NCBI RefSeq assembly: GCF_027409185.1 | Contig: NC_084463.1 | Location: 49,594,907 to 49,658,906 of the forward strand | Origin: Cynocephalus volans | Taxonomy: Eukaryota; Chordata; Mammalia; Dermoptera; Cynocephalidae | Reading direction: 5' to 3' | DNA: 64,000 nucleotides | Shown: piece by piece, positions 1 to 13,245 of the stretch | How positions within the stretch are numbered: position 1 is the stretch's first letter | Layout: the number at the start of each line of letters is the position of its first letter | Program-made: the position numbers and the translations under genes | Notes under the pieces: model-generated | What the model was told of the DNA's origin: nothing | What the model saw: the letters and a program-made list of their open reading frames with translations, nothing else | The model's database searches: none

Positions 1-1235
1 ACGTTACCAAATTATAAATGTCTTTTCACAAATTCACAAATTTATAGCCTCATAAAATTTATGAAATTGATCTTTTTATCTGAAAACCTGTAACTATTTT
101 ACTTATAATTCTCTAAGATATAAGACTAAAGTTACCAGAAGAGATTTCAGTAAGAAACACTTCAGTGAGAAAACTCTCAGCCCACCACCCACCTGAGCCG
201 TGAGCGCTCACAGTTAATGAATCTGAGACACAGACGCTCACCCAGCGGCATCTGTGGAGTGAGTCTGTGTGTGTGGGATGAGGCCTCCAGTCATCATTAT
301 AAAGCATGTCATCAGCTCATCTCCCTTCAGGCCCACAATTGGAATGTCACATATAGATGCGCAACAGCCTTAGCCTTGGGATTGCGAGAAAGGGGAAACA
401 CTATGGGAAAATTGAATTCATTTAATTCCTGGAAAACCACAGGCTAGGGCCAGCTGGGTTCTAAACTTTTTCGTGAGTGAGCATATGTTCCCAAGGCACC
501 TTGGTCTGGGTTGTTATATGGTCACAATTCTTGTCAACAAAACACAAGTCCCTAATAGCTCCACCTTCAGACAAGTAGAATGCCGTGTCAGATTTCCCAG
601 TGCATCCCTGCTGGCTCAAGAGATTCCTGGTGTCCTTCACACATGTCTCTGGTGGTTTCAGGGGACTAAACAGAACCTCTGTAAGAAAGGAATACTTTTC
701 TCTTTGGAGACTAACTTAGATGAACAGATCTTCCCTCTGACGGACACAGTCCTGACACAGAACACTAGCATGAAATGCAATTAGCCCCCTAAACCCCGTA
801 TTGGCAAGGCACATGTATTTATATGTTATATTCTTGTAAGTAATATTAACCTTAATCTTAACCTCAATCATGACTTCCACATTCGTGGTACTCTTTCTTA
901 AAGGAATGGCATTTGACTGTAAATGGGTGACTTCTCTGTAAACACAGATCTTCTCCAGGACACCATCTCTCAGATTGTTTGAGCTCAGCCTGATATAAAC
1001 AAGGACCTCTCACATGTCCTTGTTTATCCCCCAGCAAACAGTCCTCCTTTTGGTCTGTGTCAGGATCATCCTCCCTCAGCCATATCTGAATCCATGGAGG
1101 ATGCACTTCCTTATCAGAGAGAAAAGCCTTCCGAGAACCAGAGCAGCCAGGCTGTGCTGTGTGGCTCTCTCCAGGGGTGCCCCGGATCTCGTCTACTCAT
1201 ATCTGCTTCTTCCTGCTCTCCCAAGAGGTGTGAGT
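1..1235 (-). repeat. Unidentified interspersed repeat, copy A (minus)
   Basis: The reverse complement of this stretch aligns in order with 40516-41900. Matching landmarks are 1081-1092 with ~40726-40737, 617-632 with 41437-41452, and a 20-base identity of 424-443 with 41610-41629. Between these the match is patchy, by eye around two thirds identical, with about 250 extra bases in the other copy. No open frame is shared. Size and lack of coding capacity fit an old LTR or a non-coding part of a transposon, but I cannot name the family. The left end runs out of the window. Confidence 0.55.
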
Positions 1236-3208
1236 CAGGTGGCTTTCCTCAGTTAGAACAATGATCTTTATGGACAGAAGAGAGTGAAGCTAAGAGAAAA
1301 TTTTACTGATCTGACCCAGAAACCTAATTAGCTAGTTTTAACAATCCATGATGCCTGTGGGACCATGTGGCCTTGCTCCTGCCAAGTCACCCTGGGATGA
1401 GTTGGGGCTGCAGGCCTGATGCATGGTCCGGACTCCTCCCTGTGGACTCAAGACTGTCTGCATTAACTCCCTCCCCTCCAGCAGCCCATGACATTTTCTG
1501 CTTCTGGCTTATTCTCCATATTATTTCCCTTTCATTTAAGAATTGTCATCACTGCCTGTTGAGAATGTGTGAAATATTTAAATGACTGTGCCTTCTATCA
1601 GTACATGTGAATGTGTTTAAACCCCTCTAATGACATCACTATGTTAAGGTAATGCAGATTTTATTAAATAGGTATTGTGGTCCTAGGTGACTGGGATGCC
1701 TACAAAAAATGATCTTTAAGTGATTCTCCTATTAATAACACTATCTTTTCATTATTTATCAGAGGATATCGGGACTCCAACTTCCAGACACTGCTCAGGG
1801 TAGAGGATACAAAGAGAAATAAAATGATTGTTGCCTATTTAGATATCTAATTAGAATAAACCTAATCAAAGAAGAATGACACAGTTAATAGATAAGGTCT
1901 TATTGTCCACAAACCACCAGGAGTTGTGCACATGGCATGCAAATAAGATGTAAAGCAGTGTGTTGACCTTCAGTAAACCCAGGACATTAATTCCATGCTG
2001 TGGGATGAATCCTTTCACAGCTGAGTGCTCTCTCTACTTCATTCAGAACTGCAGACTTTACTCAGGCTAAGTCACCTTTTTGTGAACTTATAAAGATCAA
2101 AATCATATTGTCTGAGTTAACAAAACTTAAATATTAAATTCCCTAAAATTTTAACTCAATCCTGATGAGCTCTACTTTGATAATTTTGATTATTGCTTAT
2201 GGACATGAGAGGGAAGTTTGAATTAAAACTTTCATTTTAAAATACTTTTCTTTAAAATGAAAATAGCAAGTTGGCTGAGGAAAAAATGTTTCAGGTATTT
2301 ATTTTATCATGATGCTATATTATTCCACAATGAAAAGTTCCTTTGCTAAATAGTATTTCATATTGAGAACATATGTCAAATCAATTACTGACAAACTAAA
2401 TACTCGGATAATTGAAAACTAAATGGGAGTTTTAAAATTGTATCTTATGGAACATTAGAAAAATTAAAAATAATAAATTTAAAACATTTTAACACTTTAA
2501 ATACTCTACATTCTAAATAGCTATAAGGTGTTAGGTAAAAAATAAGTTTGATCCCATTATCTGGGTAACTTAAGAGTTGAAGCAATAGGGAATATTTGTC
2601 AGAACCCATATTTTGGCTTAAAATAAGAATGAGCATCCCAATAAATAGGAAACTACAAAAATATATACATATTGTCATGTGTTTTAAATTTTGGGTAGAT
2701 TCACATCTATCTTTTATAGATGTGGCCCAATTTAGAGCAAGTCTTTATCCTCCACGCAGTTAGCATACATTCACACCTAACACTGTGCCCTGGGACTCAA
2801 TCCACACCTGAAGCACTGAGACCTAATCTTGTTATTAAGATCATATGCAGTTGATACAGAAAGACCAAGGAAATCAATTTGGTGTTACTCATATCCGATG
2901 AGAGAAAATAAGGATAGCGATAGGCTTGTGAAGGTAACTGAAGAAGCTGCAATAGCTGCTTTAATTAATAGTTTGTTGGTGATACTTTATTTCAAGCTAA
3001 TTCCTGTTCTTGCACAAACTGTACAGGAGACTTGAGTTGGTGACCTGATAGATTCAATATCTTGATAAAATTGCCAGTTGAATCCACTTAGTTCATGAGC
3101 TTTTTAAAGTAGCTGAAGCAATAGCCAACATATAATGACGTCAATACGTGTAACGAAGAGTGGAATTTTGTGAACAGTGACATATGGAGCATTCTGTTTT
3201 GATATAAA
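1236..3208. other. AT-rich interval, nothing recognised
   Basis: No RNA gene, splice-flanked exon or repeat that I recognise. Open frames are short and have no protein-like composition. Old repeats too decayed for me to see are likely. Confidence 0.4.
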
Positions 3209-3218
3209 ATGTTTCCCA

Positions 3219-3363
3219 CGTTGGACCGACCCCGCGGCGCACTCGGAAGAGTGCGGCGCTGGGTGCGCAGCAGCGCTCCCGCCGCGGGTTCGGATCCTAT
3301 AAACGGATGGCCAGTGCGCTCACTGGCTGAGCACAGTGCGGCCGGTCACAAAAAAGACAAAAT
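3219..3363 (+). repeat. tRNA-Ile-derived SINE (CYN-like), partial dimer
   Basis: The first monomer resembles a tRNA gene with a box-B-like stretch (GGGTTCGGATCCT, ~3286-3298). The second monomer is shortened, starting around GCGCTCACTGGCTGAGC and running quickly into an A-rich tail. A 10-bp duplication ATGTTTCCCA flanks it at 3209-3218 and 3364-3373, the mark of L1-mediated insertion. The body is far richer in GC and CpG than its surroundings. Assignment to colugo CYN SINEs rests on remembered family structure. Confidence 0.75.
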
Positions 3364-3373
3364 ATGTTTCCCA

Positions 3374-4019
3374 TGCCTGATAAGGTCTGCAAAACTCCAG
3401 GGAGGAATGTATTACAAGAATTCTATTTACTGGGCAATCCTTTCCAGCATATTGGGAATAAATCTCACACTGTAGTCTATATCCGACCCTGTTTTGGCTG
3501 CAGAAGTCCTTGATTAGGTTTGGGGAATGTTCCTTTCTCCCCCCATCTTCAACATGCAACTGCTTGTTGGGGATTTGACTTGGGCAGGTTGGGTCAGCTC
3601 AGCATTTTTTCTTGGTCTTAGTTTTTCTGACATCTCAGGAGTAAGCAATGCTCTTCAAAGTATACTTTCTTTCCTTTCTTTAATTCACTTCTTTGTCCCA
3701 TAAATGTGACACTCCACTGCCTCTGTCTAATCTGGACAGAAACCTTCACTATAAATTTGTGCAGGATCTGCTGGCTCTGGGTATTTCTGCTTTATAAACA
3801 CTATGCTAGATTCCAGTGGTTATAATATGTAAAAGTAAGTTATCACAGTCTACATTATCAACATTTTACTACTTCAAATGAAAAGAACAAACCTTATCAT
3901 CCTTTAGACACTTTTGTGTTCCTTATTTTGTCATATATTTTCTTCATTATTACCTTTATATACATCAAGGACCACATCAAACTGTGCTATAAGTTTTGAT
4001 TTCAATTATCAAACATAAT
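3374..4019. other. Unannotated AT-rich interval
   Basis: Short spurious frames only. I recognise no repeat or gene here. Confidence 0.4.
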
Positions 4020-4613
4020 GTAATAATTAAAAAGCACAGTGGTATCAACTTAATGGTGGAGTAGGCAGCCCCCAACACCATCCCTTCTCTAATACTAAAT
4101 AAGTCCATAGAAAAAGAACTGAGGTGAGCAAGTAAAACAACATGTCACCAAATAGAGAACATCTACAAACAGAAATTATAAAATGAAACTAAATAGAAGT
4201 TAAGGACCTAAAAAGTACAATAATTGAAAAGAAAATTAAAAAATAGGAGTACAACATATATTTAGCAGAGCAAATAAATAATCAGCTAACTTGAAGACAG
4301 ATTCATTGAGGTTTTTCATTCTCAGGAGCACAAAGAGAAAAAAGGAGGAAAAATAGAGAAACCCTAAAAGGCCTATGGGAGGCTATCAAGCATAATAACG
4401 CAGGCACAATGGGAGTTTCAGAAGTAGAGGAGATGGAGAAAGGGACAGAAAAAACATTTGCAGAAGTAATGATGGAAACTTCCCCAATTTAAAACAAAAG
4501 TTTATGAACACACACATACAAGTAGGTCAATAAACTCCATGCAGGACAAAAATCACAGGTATGCAGCTAGGACACGTAATCAAACTGCTGAATGACAAAG
4601 ACAGGAAGAATAT
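4020..4613 (+). repeat. Ancient L1 (L1M-type), ORF1 remnant, part 1
   Basis: The A-rich sense strand carries decayed ORF1 wording of old mammalian L1s, ending in a stretch resembling the RNA-binding part of ORF1 (around GTAATCAAACTGCTGAATG, 4577-4595). The reading frame is destroyed. The element stops near 4613 and resumes near 6386 with the next ORF1 segment, so 4614-6385 looks like a later insertion. Confidence 0.55.
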
Positions 4614-5405
4614 TTTACTTCATTTCACTTTGTCTTTGTCTAGTAAGCTCAACATTTGTACTTGGTCAAGAACAGTTTCTATCAATTTCCTGTGCATTGA
4701 CCATCCTCTTTTGTTTCTTTGCATTAGCTTTTATATAATAAAGTATTTGGCTGAGTTTTTAAAATTTATTTCTTAGATAAAGACTCTAAACCTTTGGAAA
4801 TTTTTGAGTAAAGAGTGTGTCTATGTCTACCTTACTTGACCCAATCACTCTCACACCCTGCATGGACTGGACAGATATGCTTTGCTGACCACCTGTCAGT
4901 CACAGTGTGACCCATGGAATTGGTGCCTGCTTGCTTTAAATTCACTCAGAATTCCCCCTGGGAAAACTGCTTGGGTAATGCCAGGGCCCCAAGGCAGGCT
5001 TTAGTCCCACAGGCCCTTCTCTCCCCATGTGCCAGTTAATCTCTGTATCCCAGCTGGCTCCCTTATTTCCCTGGGCCCTTCCTATAAGCCCACTGCTGTG
5101 CTGCTTCCTCTGTATCTAATCTGATCAACATACCTGAACCTAACTTGTTTCCTGGTCAGGGCTCTCCTGGAGAGTAGCTCTCATGGTAGGAATAAACTGG
5201 ATAGAGGCAGGAAAAGGGCTACAAGGGCATCTGCCAGTATGAACTAATTTCCCATGAGAGAGGCACCTGGTCACAGGTCAAACACTTAGATATTAGGATA
5301 AAGAAGTATCCTATGAGAGGCACACTTAGATATTAATGACCACCTCCCCTGGAGCCCCATCAGGGCAGAGCTAGAATTTATAGCCACCCTCCATAGACAC
5401 CTCAA
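4614..5405. other. Left part of insertion into the old L1; unidentified
   Basis: This sequence sits between two colinear parts of one L1. 4830-5340 is moderately GC-rich and could be an old LTR, but I see no clear TG...CA ends or duplication. No gene is visible. Confidence 0.3.
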
Positions 5406-6260
5406 AATCAAATCAGAAAGAATTTACAAAGCACACATGTAAGTCAGATTATGTAATATTTTTCTTCCTACCTCTGGCTTATTACACTCAACTTAACATC
5501 TTCTAGGTTTTTTCCATATTGTCATAAATGAGAGGGTTTTTTTTAAAGTTGAATAACATATATATATGATGTAATCATATAAGTATATAATATGGGGATA
5601 TATAATATGGAGAAAATATGGATAAATGTGGAGAAAACATAGAGATACATATATCGATCGAGGCTGAATCCACAGAGGCTGACCTGGTGCTAGGACGAGA
5701 CTGGTCCTTGTGAATGGTCCTTCTCCTGAGTCCATGAAGCCCAGCTTGATACCAGGGTACACTGATGTGGGCCTGAAACCTTGGTCTGCAGAGACCAGCA
5801 TGGTGCTACAGGGACTTACCTGGTGCTAGAAGGAGTCCTGATCCTGCATCCTTGAGGGCTGGCCTAGAACCTAATCCATGAGGACCGGGCTTGTACCTGG
5901 AACTACAAGACTAGACTGGCATTGGAAATTGGCCTAAATCCTGAATCTGCAGAGGCAGGTCTGGTGCCACTGGATTTGACATTCTGCTGTGTGAGGCCTG
6001 GAGCCTTGGGCAGCAGAGCACAGTTGAGGGCAGCCTAAATCCTGGGGCCGCAGGAGCTGGTCTGGCACTGGGTTCACCAGGGTGTGTCTGGTACTGAAGC
6101 CCACAGCAAAGTCAGCTGCTCACTTCACTCTCATTCCCCAGTGTAGAGGGAATCTGTCTTAAGGAGGGGTGATGCAGGTAGTGTGCAACTGTCCTTCCTA
6201 CCATCTTCATGTGTCTTTCCTTATTTCTGTGTTCCAGTCAGATTCTTTCATCTTTCACTG
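5406..6260 (-). repeat. Rearranged L1 (minus) with degenerate minisatellite
   Basis: 5440-5560 reads, on the minus strand, like the 3' end of L1 ORF2 (CTCTGGCTTATTACACTCAA on the plus strand is typical). 5655-6130 is a GC-rich block of degenerate units of roughly 35-45 bp built around 'aggctggcctggtgct'-like phrases. On the minus strand this could be an old L1 5'UTR tandem array, which would make the block an internally deleted minus-strand L1. That reading is inference. Confidence 0.4.
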
Positions 6261-6385
6261 GGATTCCTTATGTCCTGTCAAGTATTTTTATCCATTGATT
6301 TTTTTTCAATGATGTTTCTGTGAGTGGACAAGCACTGGAAATTCCTATTCTATTATCTTACTGATGTCACCTCTCTTTTCTGAGA

Positions 6386-6918
6386 TTCCTAAAAGCAGCA
6401 AGAAACAAGCAACTTGTCTTTAAAAAGAGATGCTTAATAATACTAACTGTTAATTTTGCTTTAGAAAATATGGAAGCTTTGAGGAACTGTTATAATATTT
6501 ATAAAATACTGGAAAAGATCAAACAAGAATTGTATATCTTCTGAAACTTTGCATTATAAAGAAATTAAGGTATTCACAGATAAGCAAAGCTGAGGGAATT
6601 ATTTGCTGGTATACATACAGTGGAATTAAATGACAGTAGAAATAATTAAAAGTGATATTAAAAAGTAACAATCTCTTGTAAATGTAACTATAGAGATACA
6701 TTTAAAACTTGTATTGCTGTATTTTTGAATCATAGCTTCTCTTTTTTGCCTTTATGATTAGAATGACAAGTGCAGCAAATTATAATTATGAGTCTGTGTT
6801 AGTATGCACACAAAGTGTAAGGATGTAATTTGTCACATCAATAACTTGAAAGAGTAAAAGCAAATTTCAACTAGGCAAGAAAAATAAGTTCTAGTGGTGT
6901 GCAGTAAGGAAAGGCATT
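6386..6918 (+). repeat. Ancient L1 (L1M-type), ORF1 3' part and spacer
   Basis: Starts with a phrase typical of the L1 ORF1 RNA-binding region (CCTAAAAGCAGCAAGAAACA near 6389) and continues through the ORF1 C-terminal wording (ATTCACAGATAAGCAAAGCT near 6572). It follows 4020-4613 in element order. No frame survives. Confidence 0.55.
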
Positions 6919-7320
6919 TATAGTTGTCCATTTTCTGTTGCTTATAACAGAATACCTGAAACTGGGTAATATAAAAAAATGAAATTTATTGCTTACAATT
7001 TCAGAGGCTGAAAAGTCCACAGTCCAAGGTCCTGCTGGAAAGTCTGGTGAGTCTTCTTCTGGATGGGAACTCTCTGTGGGGTTCTTCAGTGATGCAGGGT
7101 GTCCATGGAAAGAGAATGGCAAGAGTGAGGGAGCTAACCTTCTCACTCACTTTTCTTATAAGGCCAACAGAAGCACACCCATGACAGATCATTAAACCAT
7201 CAACCCATAGTCTTGAGGCACAGTCCTCAAGATTAATCACCTCTTAAAAACCCCACCTTCTACCACCATACTGGGGGTTAAGTTTTGACATGAGCTTGGC
7301 AGAACAGTCAAACCACAGCA
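6919..7320 (-). repeat. MaLR-type solo LTR (minus)
   Basis: On the minus strand it begins TGCTGTGGTTTGACTG and ends with the hallmark MaLR 3' segment: AATAAATTT, then ACCCAGTTTCAGGTATTCTG, then CAACAGAAAATGGAC. Length of ~400 bp is usual for MLT1/MST LTRs. It interrupts the old L1 between 6918 and 7321. It has no coding capacity. Confidence 0.75.
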
Positions 7321-8395
7321 GCATCTATAATGAACCATAATTAATTGTATGTTTTCAAGAGGCTAGAAGAGAAAAAAAATAAATTTTCTTATCACACAGA
7401 ATTGATAAAATTTTGTGATGATGAAAAACTTTTATTTTTATTTTTTAGAAGGGGACAAACAATTTTATAGGAGTAAAGATTTTATATGTGGCTGAAGTAA
7501 AGGTGGTATAAATTTAAGCTAGATTATTATAAATTGAAGATGTTGTTTGTAATCCCCAGCTAACAACTAAAAGAGATAACTAAAAATATAGATAAAAGAA
7601 ATGAGAAAGGAATAAAAATGGTACACAAGAAAAAAATAAAATACAAAAGAAAGCAGTAATGTAGAAATTGAGATTTAAAAAAATATATATATATAATACA
7701 TAACATGTATAGAGAACAAATAGTAAAAATCTGAATGCCTTTTAAACCAATAATTACAATAAATATGAATGTATTAAGTTGTTTAATCAATATGTAGAGA
7801 CTGGCAGAATGAATAAAAACCTGATTGATCTGTATGCTTTGTAGAATAGTCATTTTAGTCCCAAAGAAACAAATAAGTTAAAATTGAAATGGCAGAAAAC
7901 AAATTTCCATGAAAACAGTAATTAAAACAGAGATGATGTGGCTATACAATTATCAGACAAAACAGATTTTATGTCAAAAATTGTTATGAGAGATAAAAAA
8001 GGGTATTTCATATTGACAAAAGGGTCAATCTATCAAGAAGATACAATTATAAAGATGAAGAACCCTAACAACCAAACACCAAAATATATAAAACAGAAAT
8101 GGGCAGAGTTGAAGAGAAAAATTGGCATTTCTGCAATAATAGTTGAAGACCTTAATTCTCACTCCATGTAATAGATAGTATAACTAGACAATAGATTAAT
8201 AAGAAAATGGAGGAATCGAGCAGCACCATACATTTATTAGACCTAAATGACATATACAGCACACGTCACCCCCAAACAGAATGATACAAATTTTTATCAT
8301 GTAGAAGAAACATTCTATGAGAGACCATATATTATGATATAATACAAACCACAATAAAGTAAAAAAGATTAAAATTATGTAAGATACTTTCTCTG
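7321..8395 (+). repeat. Ancient L1, start of ORF2 (endonuclease) remnant
   Basis: Continues the element broken by the LTR. 7780-8395 follows L1 endonuclease wording in order: GACTGGCAGAATGAATAAAA, a VAI-like 'gtggctatacaattatcaga', a 'ggtcaatctatcaagaagat' phrase and the later 'agaaacattct' motif. Frameshifts and stops are everywhere. It fades out near 8395. Confidence 0.65.
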
Positions 8396-10140
8396 ACAGA
8401 TAGTTCCAAAAATGAATCTTGTCAGTTTTCACTCCTTCTGATTGTCTTATCTTATTTGTTTCAAAATTTATCTTTTTTTTTTTTTTGCAACAAGTAGTTT
8501 TCAGTTGTATCATACAGCTATTGAATATTATGTTGTGAAACTCTGGCACTTATTTATATCTTCTATTTCACCAGGCATTCACACTGTTTATGTATATAGC
8601 ACACATCTTAGTCCACTTTTGTGCATTAAAGTTCAAATATCAATTAAGATGTATAAGTTTTTACAGTGCTATTCTGGTCTGCCCCACTTGCGTGCTACCC
8701 AAAGCCAATCTGAACATTGGGTGGTATTCATCAGCAAGTGACAGTAGTTCAAAAACTTTGTGGAAAAATGATGTTAAAAGAGAATATAAATCCGTCTATG
8801 AACCTTTTGAAGTATGCTGGTTGTTTAGTTCTCAAATCATTGAATATGGGTTATGCTAATTATCACATGTGGACTGCTTAGAAGTCTTCATAGAGCATCA
8901 TATACAGATTTATATATTCCCCTCCTCTGTCTCCTTCTACCCATAACCTCTCCATTAATCTAGGGGGGATGTGGTGGGGCAATGACTCATTATTGTGGAG
9001 CAGAAACAGAAGACAGGCTGTCCCTGCAGTCTCTGCAGCTGCAGTCCTGACACAGATGGAGGGCACTGTTTCAATGTTGCAGGGTGGGCATGGTGGGAAG
9101 GGATTCAACTTTTTTGTTTGTTTACCTACAACAGGTCTATATGGTCAAACTCTTTGTGGCCTGCTGAGCCACTCTCATTTCTTCATTTTTGGCTAAAGAA
9201 AGAACAGTTTGCTTTTGGGTTTTTCATGTTTGTATTCACTGCCATTGCTATGCCCCATGACCAGGCCAAAATATATTGGAACCAAAACAAACAAACAAAC
9301 AAACAATATAGAGCTAATTATAAGTCTTTTCTTTTAAGTTACCTAGCCTATTTGACTTATTTTCTCCATCATTCAGAGACTTGTGTCATTTTCTTTTTGA
9401 ATTTTGTAGAAGGTTTTGTTGTAATTAGCATAAATTATGGAATGGAATGTTTTAATTTCATTCTGTCCAGTATCAAAAGTTCCAAATTTGGGGGTTTTAA
9501 GAAAAGAAGTGTTTACCAAGCTGCTATAAGTTTACAGAACTCTATCTGCAGCTCTGTCTTTCCTATATCTTCCAGCATCTTGCCAGTTCCTTTACCTTTC
9601 CAGTTGCTCTATGTCTTTGGGCTCTTTGGTGTCTTCCATGTACTTGAATAGCAAAGGGGCAGCCAAGAACTTAGGGAGGATTATATACAGATTTGTGGCT
9701 TCCCTTTCTGTGACTTCCTCCCTAATTTCTGTGACTTCACCATACTTTTCAGCCTCTCTGGGAAATCTGAAATTCGTCCTCTTCTTTACCAAGACCAACA
9801 CACAGTGGTTTCTAGCACCATATATGCTGATAAGTGACTCCATGGGAATGAAGAAAAGCTATATAGATGTGAATATCATCAAAGCAATTTCCTTACTCCA
9901 ACATTAAAATTACCTCTAATTTCTTTCTTTTTTTATTTTCCAGAGGCAATTTAAAATAAAAACATTTATTGGGCTAAAAAATATGAAAAATGTAGAAAAG
10001 TATAAAAACTACAACAAAAGTTCTTTGTACTCCCCTCAATTTTTATTGGTCTTTTAATCTTATTTTTAATGTATAGCTAATGAGTGTATTATGGTTAGTA
10101 TTCTTTTACACCTACTATCATCTCACAAGTATTTCTATGC
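8396..10140. other. Mostly unannotated interval
   Basis: Contains an (AAAC)n run at ~9287-9306 and poly-T at 8471-8486. A 218-residue plus-strand frame (8995-9651) has random composition. A minus-strand 83-codon frame (9592-9843) is more hydrophilic and protein-like but matches nothing I know. No splice-flanked exon seen. Confidence 0.35.
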
Positions 10141-10144
10141 AACA

Positions 10145-13100
10145 TTTTTTTTTCAAATTTATTTATTTTTGAAATTGACATAAAATTGTATGTATTGTTT
10201 ATGAGTATAACATAATGTTTTGAATACGCATATGTAAGTGAAATGGTTAAATCCAGCTAATTAACAAATGCCTTTCCTCACACAGTCATCATTTTTTGAG
10301 GTAAGAATACAACATTCACTCTTTTAGGGATTTTCAAGAGCATGACATATCATTAATTATAGTCACTATGCTGTACAATAGATCTTTTGAATTTGTACCT
10401 TTTATCTAACTGCAATTATGTATCCTTTGACCAACATATCCTCAACCTTTTCTTCCCCCTAACCACCCCAGCCAGGGTAACCAACATTATACTCTTTACT
10501 TAGATAAGATCAAACTTTTTAGATTACAAATATGAGTGAGATCATGTGGTATTTGTCTTTCTACACCTGGCTTATTTTACTTAACATAATATCCTCCAGG
10601 TTTATGCATGATGTTGCAAATGAAAGAATTTCCTTCTATCTTATCACTAAATGGTATTCCATTGCATATATATATACCACAATTTCTTTATCCATTTATC
10701 CATTGATAGAAACTTACTTGTTCTCATATCTTGGCTATTGTGACATGGGAGTGCAGATTTTTTTGACATACTGATTTTATTTCCTTTATATATATATACC
10801 CAGCAGAAGTATTGATAGACCATATGGTACTTCTATTTTTAATTTTAAGAGGACCCTCCATAATGTTTTATATAATGACTCTACTAATTTAAATTTTCAC
10901 CAAGTAAGCAAGTATTTCCTTTTGTCCACATCCTTACCAATACTTGCTATCTTTTGTCTTTTTGATAATAGGCATTCTAACATTTAAGGCTTTAATCCAT
11001 TTTGAGTTGATGTTGGTAGATAGGAAAAGATAAGCATCTTTATTCTTCTGCATTGGATATTTTGTTTTTTCAACATAATGTATTAAAGAGACTGACTTTT
11101 CCTCCATTGTGTGTTCTTTGTACCTTTGTTAAAAATCAGTTGGCTGTAAATACATTGGTTTATTTCCGGCCTTTGTAATCTGTTCTATTGCTCTATGTTT
11201 CTGTTTTTATGCCAGTACCAAGCTGTTTTTGTTACTATAACTTTGTAGTATATTTTGAAGTCAAGTAGAATAGGGTCTCCAGCTTTGTTGTTTTTCCTTA
11301 AGATTGCTTTGGCTATTCAGAGTCTTTTGTAGTTCCATACAAATTTTAGGAGTGTTTTCTCTATTTCTGCAAAGAATGTTATTTGTATTATAACAGGATT
11401 GTATTAAACATGTAGATCACTTTGGGTAAAATGGGCATTTTAACACTATTAATTCTTCTAATTCATGGGCCCAGGATATCTTTCATTTATTTGTGTCTTG
11501 TTCAATTTCTTTCATCAGCATTTTATAGTTTTCAGTGTTCAGATCTTTAAGCTTCTTAGTTAAATTTATTTCTAAGTATTTTTTGAAGCTACTATATATG
11601 GGATTGTTTTCTTGATTTGTTTTTCAAATAGTTCCCACTTTTAGTTTATAGAAGTATTTCTTATATTTGCATGTTGATTTTGTATCTTGCAAAATTATTG
11701 AACTTGTTTATTAGTTCTAAGAGGTGTTTTGGTTTTGTTTGGTTGTTTTATGGTGGAATCTTTACAATTCTCTCTATATAGGATAACGTCACGTGTGAAC
11801 AGGGACATTTAACTTTTTTCTTTCCAGTTCGGATGGCTTTATTTTTTTCTTTTTATTAATTGCTCTGGCTAGAACTTCCAGTAATATGTTGCATAGAAGT
11901 TACAAGAGTGGGTATACTTGTCTTTTCTTTAGACCTTAGAAAAAATGCTTTCAATTTTTCCTGTGCAGTATGATGTTAAACATGGGTTTGTCATATATGG
12001 CCTTTATTGTGTTGAAGTGTGTTCACTGTGTACCTAATTTGTTGAAAGTTTTTATCATGAAGGAATTTTGAATTTTTACATGCATTTCTGCATCCCTTAA
12101 AATGATTATATGGCCTTTATTCTGTTAACATGATGTTTCACATTTATTGATTTGCACATATTGGACCATTCTTGCATCTCTGGCATAAATTCCATTTGAT
12201 CACATTGTGATTTTTTAGCGTGCTGTTGAATTTGGTTTGCTATTATTTAGTTGAAGATTTTCACATTGGTGTTCAGCAGGGATATTGGCCTGTAGTGTTT
12301 TGTTTGTCTGTCTGTTTGTTTTATGTCTCTTTGTCTGGTTTTGTTTTGAGGGTCATGTTGGCCTGAGTTTGAGAAGAATTGATATTATTTCTTTATAAAT
12401 GTTTGGTGGAATTCAGCAGTAAAGCCCTCAGGTACTGAGCTTTGCTTTGTTGGGAAACATTTTATTATTGTCTCAATATTCTTACTCATTATTCATCTTT
12501 TAGGATTTTCTATTTTTCAAGGAATTTATTCATTTTCTCTGGTTTATCCAATTTGTTTGTGTATAATTGTTCATAATATTCCTTTATGGCCCTTTGTATT
12601 TCTATGCTATCTGTGGCAATGTTTCCTTTTTCATCTCTGATCATATTTATTTGAGTATTCTTTCTTTTTTTAGTTTAGCTAAAGTTTCATTCATTTTACT
12701 TAACTTTTCAAAATACCAACTTTCTATTTAGTTGATCTTTTAATTGTTTTTCTGTCTTCAGCTCATTTATTTATCCTTTAATCTTTATTATTTATTTCCC
12801 TCTACTAATTATGGGCTTAGTTTAGTTTTGATTTCTTAGTTTCTTGAGGTGCTACATTTAGCTTATTTGAGACTTTTCTTTTCTGATGTGGGTGTGTATT
12901 GCTGTAAACATCTCTCTTAGAACTTCTTTTGCTGTATCCCATAGGTTTTGTATGCTGTTTTTATTTTTGCCTCCAAATTTTCAAAATTTTATTTTTAATT
13001 TCTTTATTAACCCAGTGGTTGTTCTGTAGCATGCTGCTTAATTTCCATGTATTTCTAAATATTTTGATATTTCTCCTTTTACTTATTCCTATTATTATTA

Positions 13101-13245
13101 TTTTTGTTAATATATTATAATTATATAAAATATATTAATATAATAAAATATTAACATTATTGTTAATATTGATATGATTTTTATTGATTTCTGTTATTAA
13201 TTATTGAATGTGATTGTCATTGTGGTCAAAAAAAGTACTTAATAT
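10145..13245 (-). repeat. 5'-truncated L1 (L1MA/L1MB-like), minus
   Basis: Read on the minus strand, the left end is an L1 3'UTR of primate-like L1MA/MB type (10145-10450) and the rest is ORF2 from its C-terminus back into the RT region: CTGGCTTATTTTACTTAACA near 10568, target-like phrases near 11210-11300, and GGGTGTGTATTGCTGTAAAC near 12890. About 3.1 kb is present, with no ORF1 or 5'UTR. Many stops in all frames. The right edge merges into TA-rich simple sequence (13078-13200). Confidence 0.8.

Noticed and set aside
8995..9651. 218-codon plus-strand frame
   Set aside because: Composition looks like random AT-rich sequence, it crosses an (AAAC)n repeat, and there is no domain or splice context.
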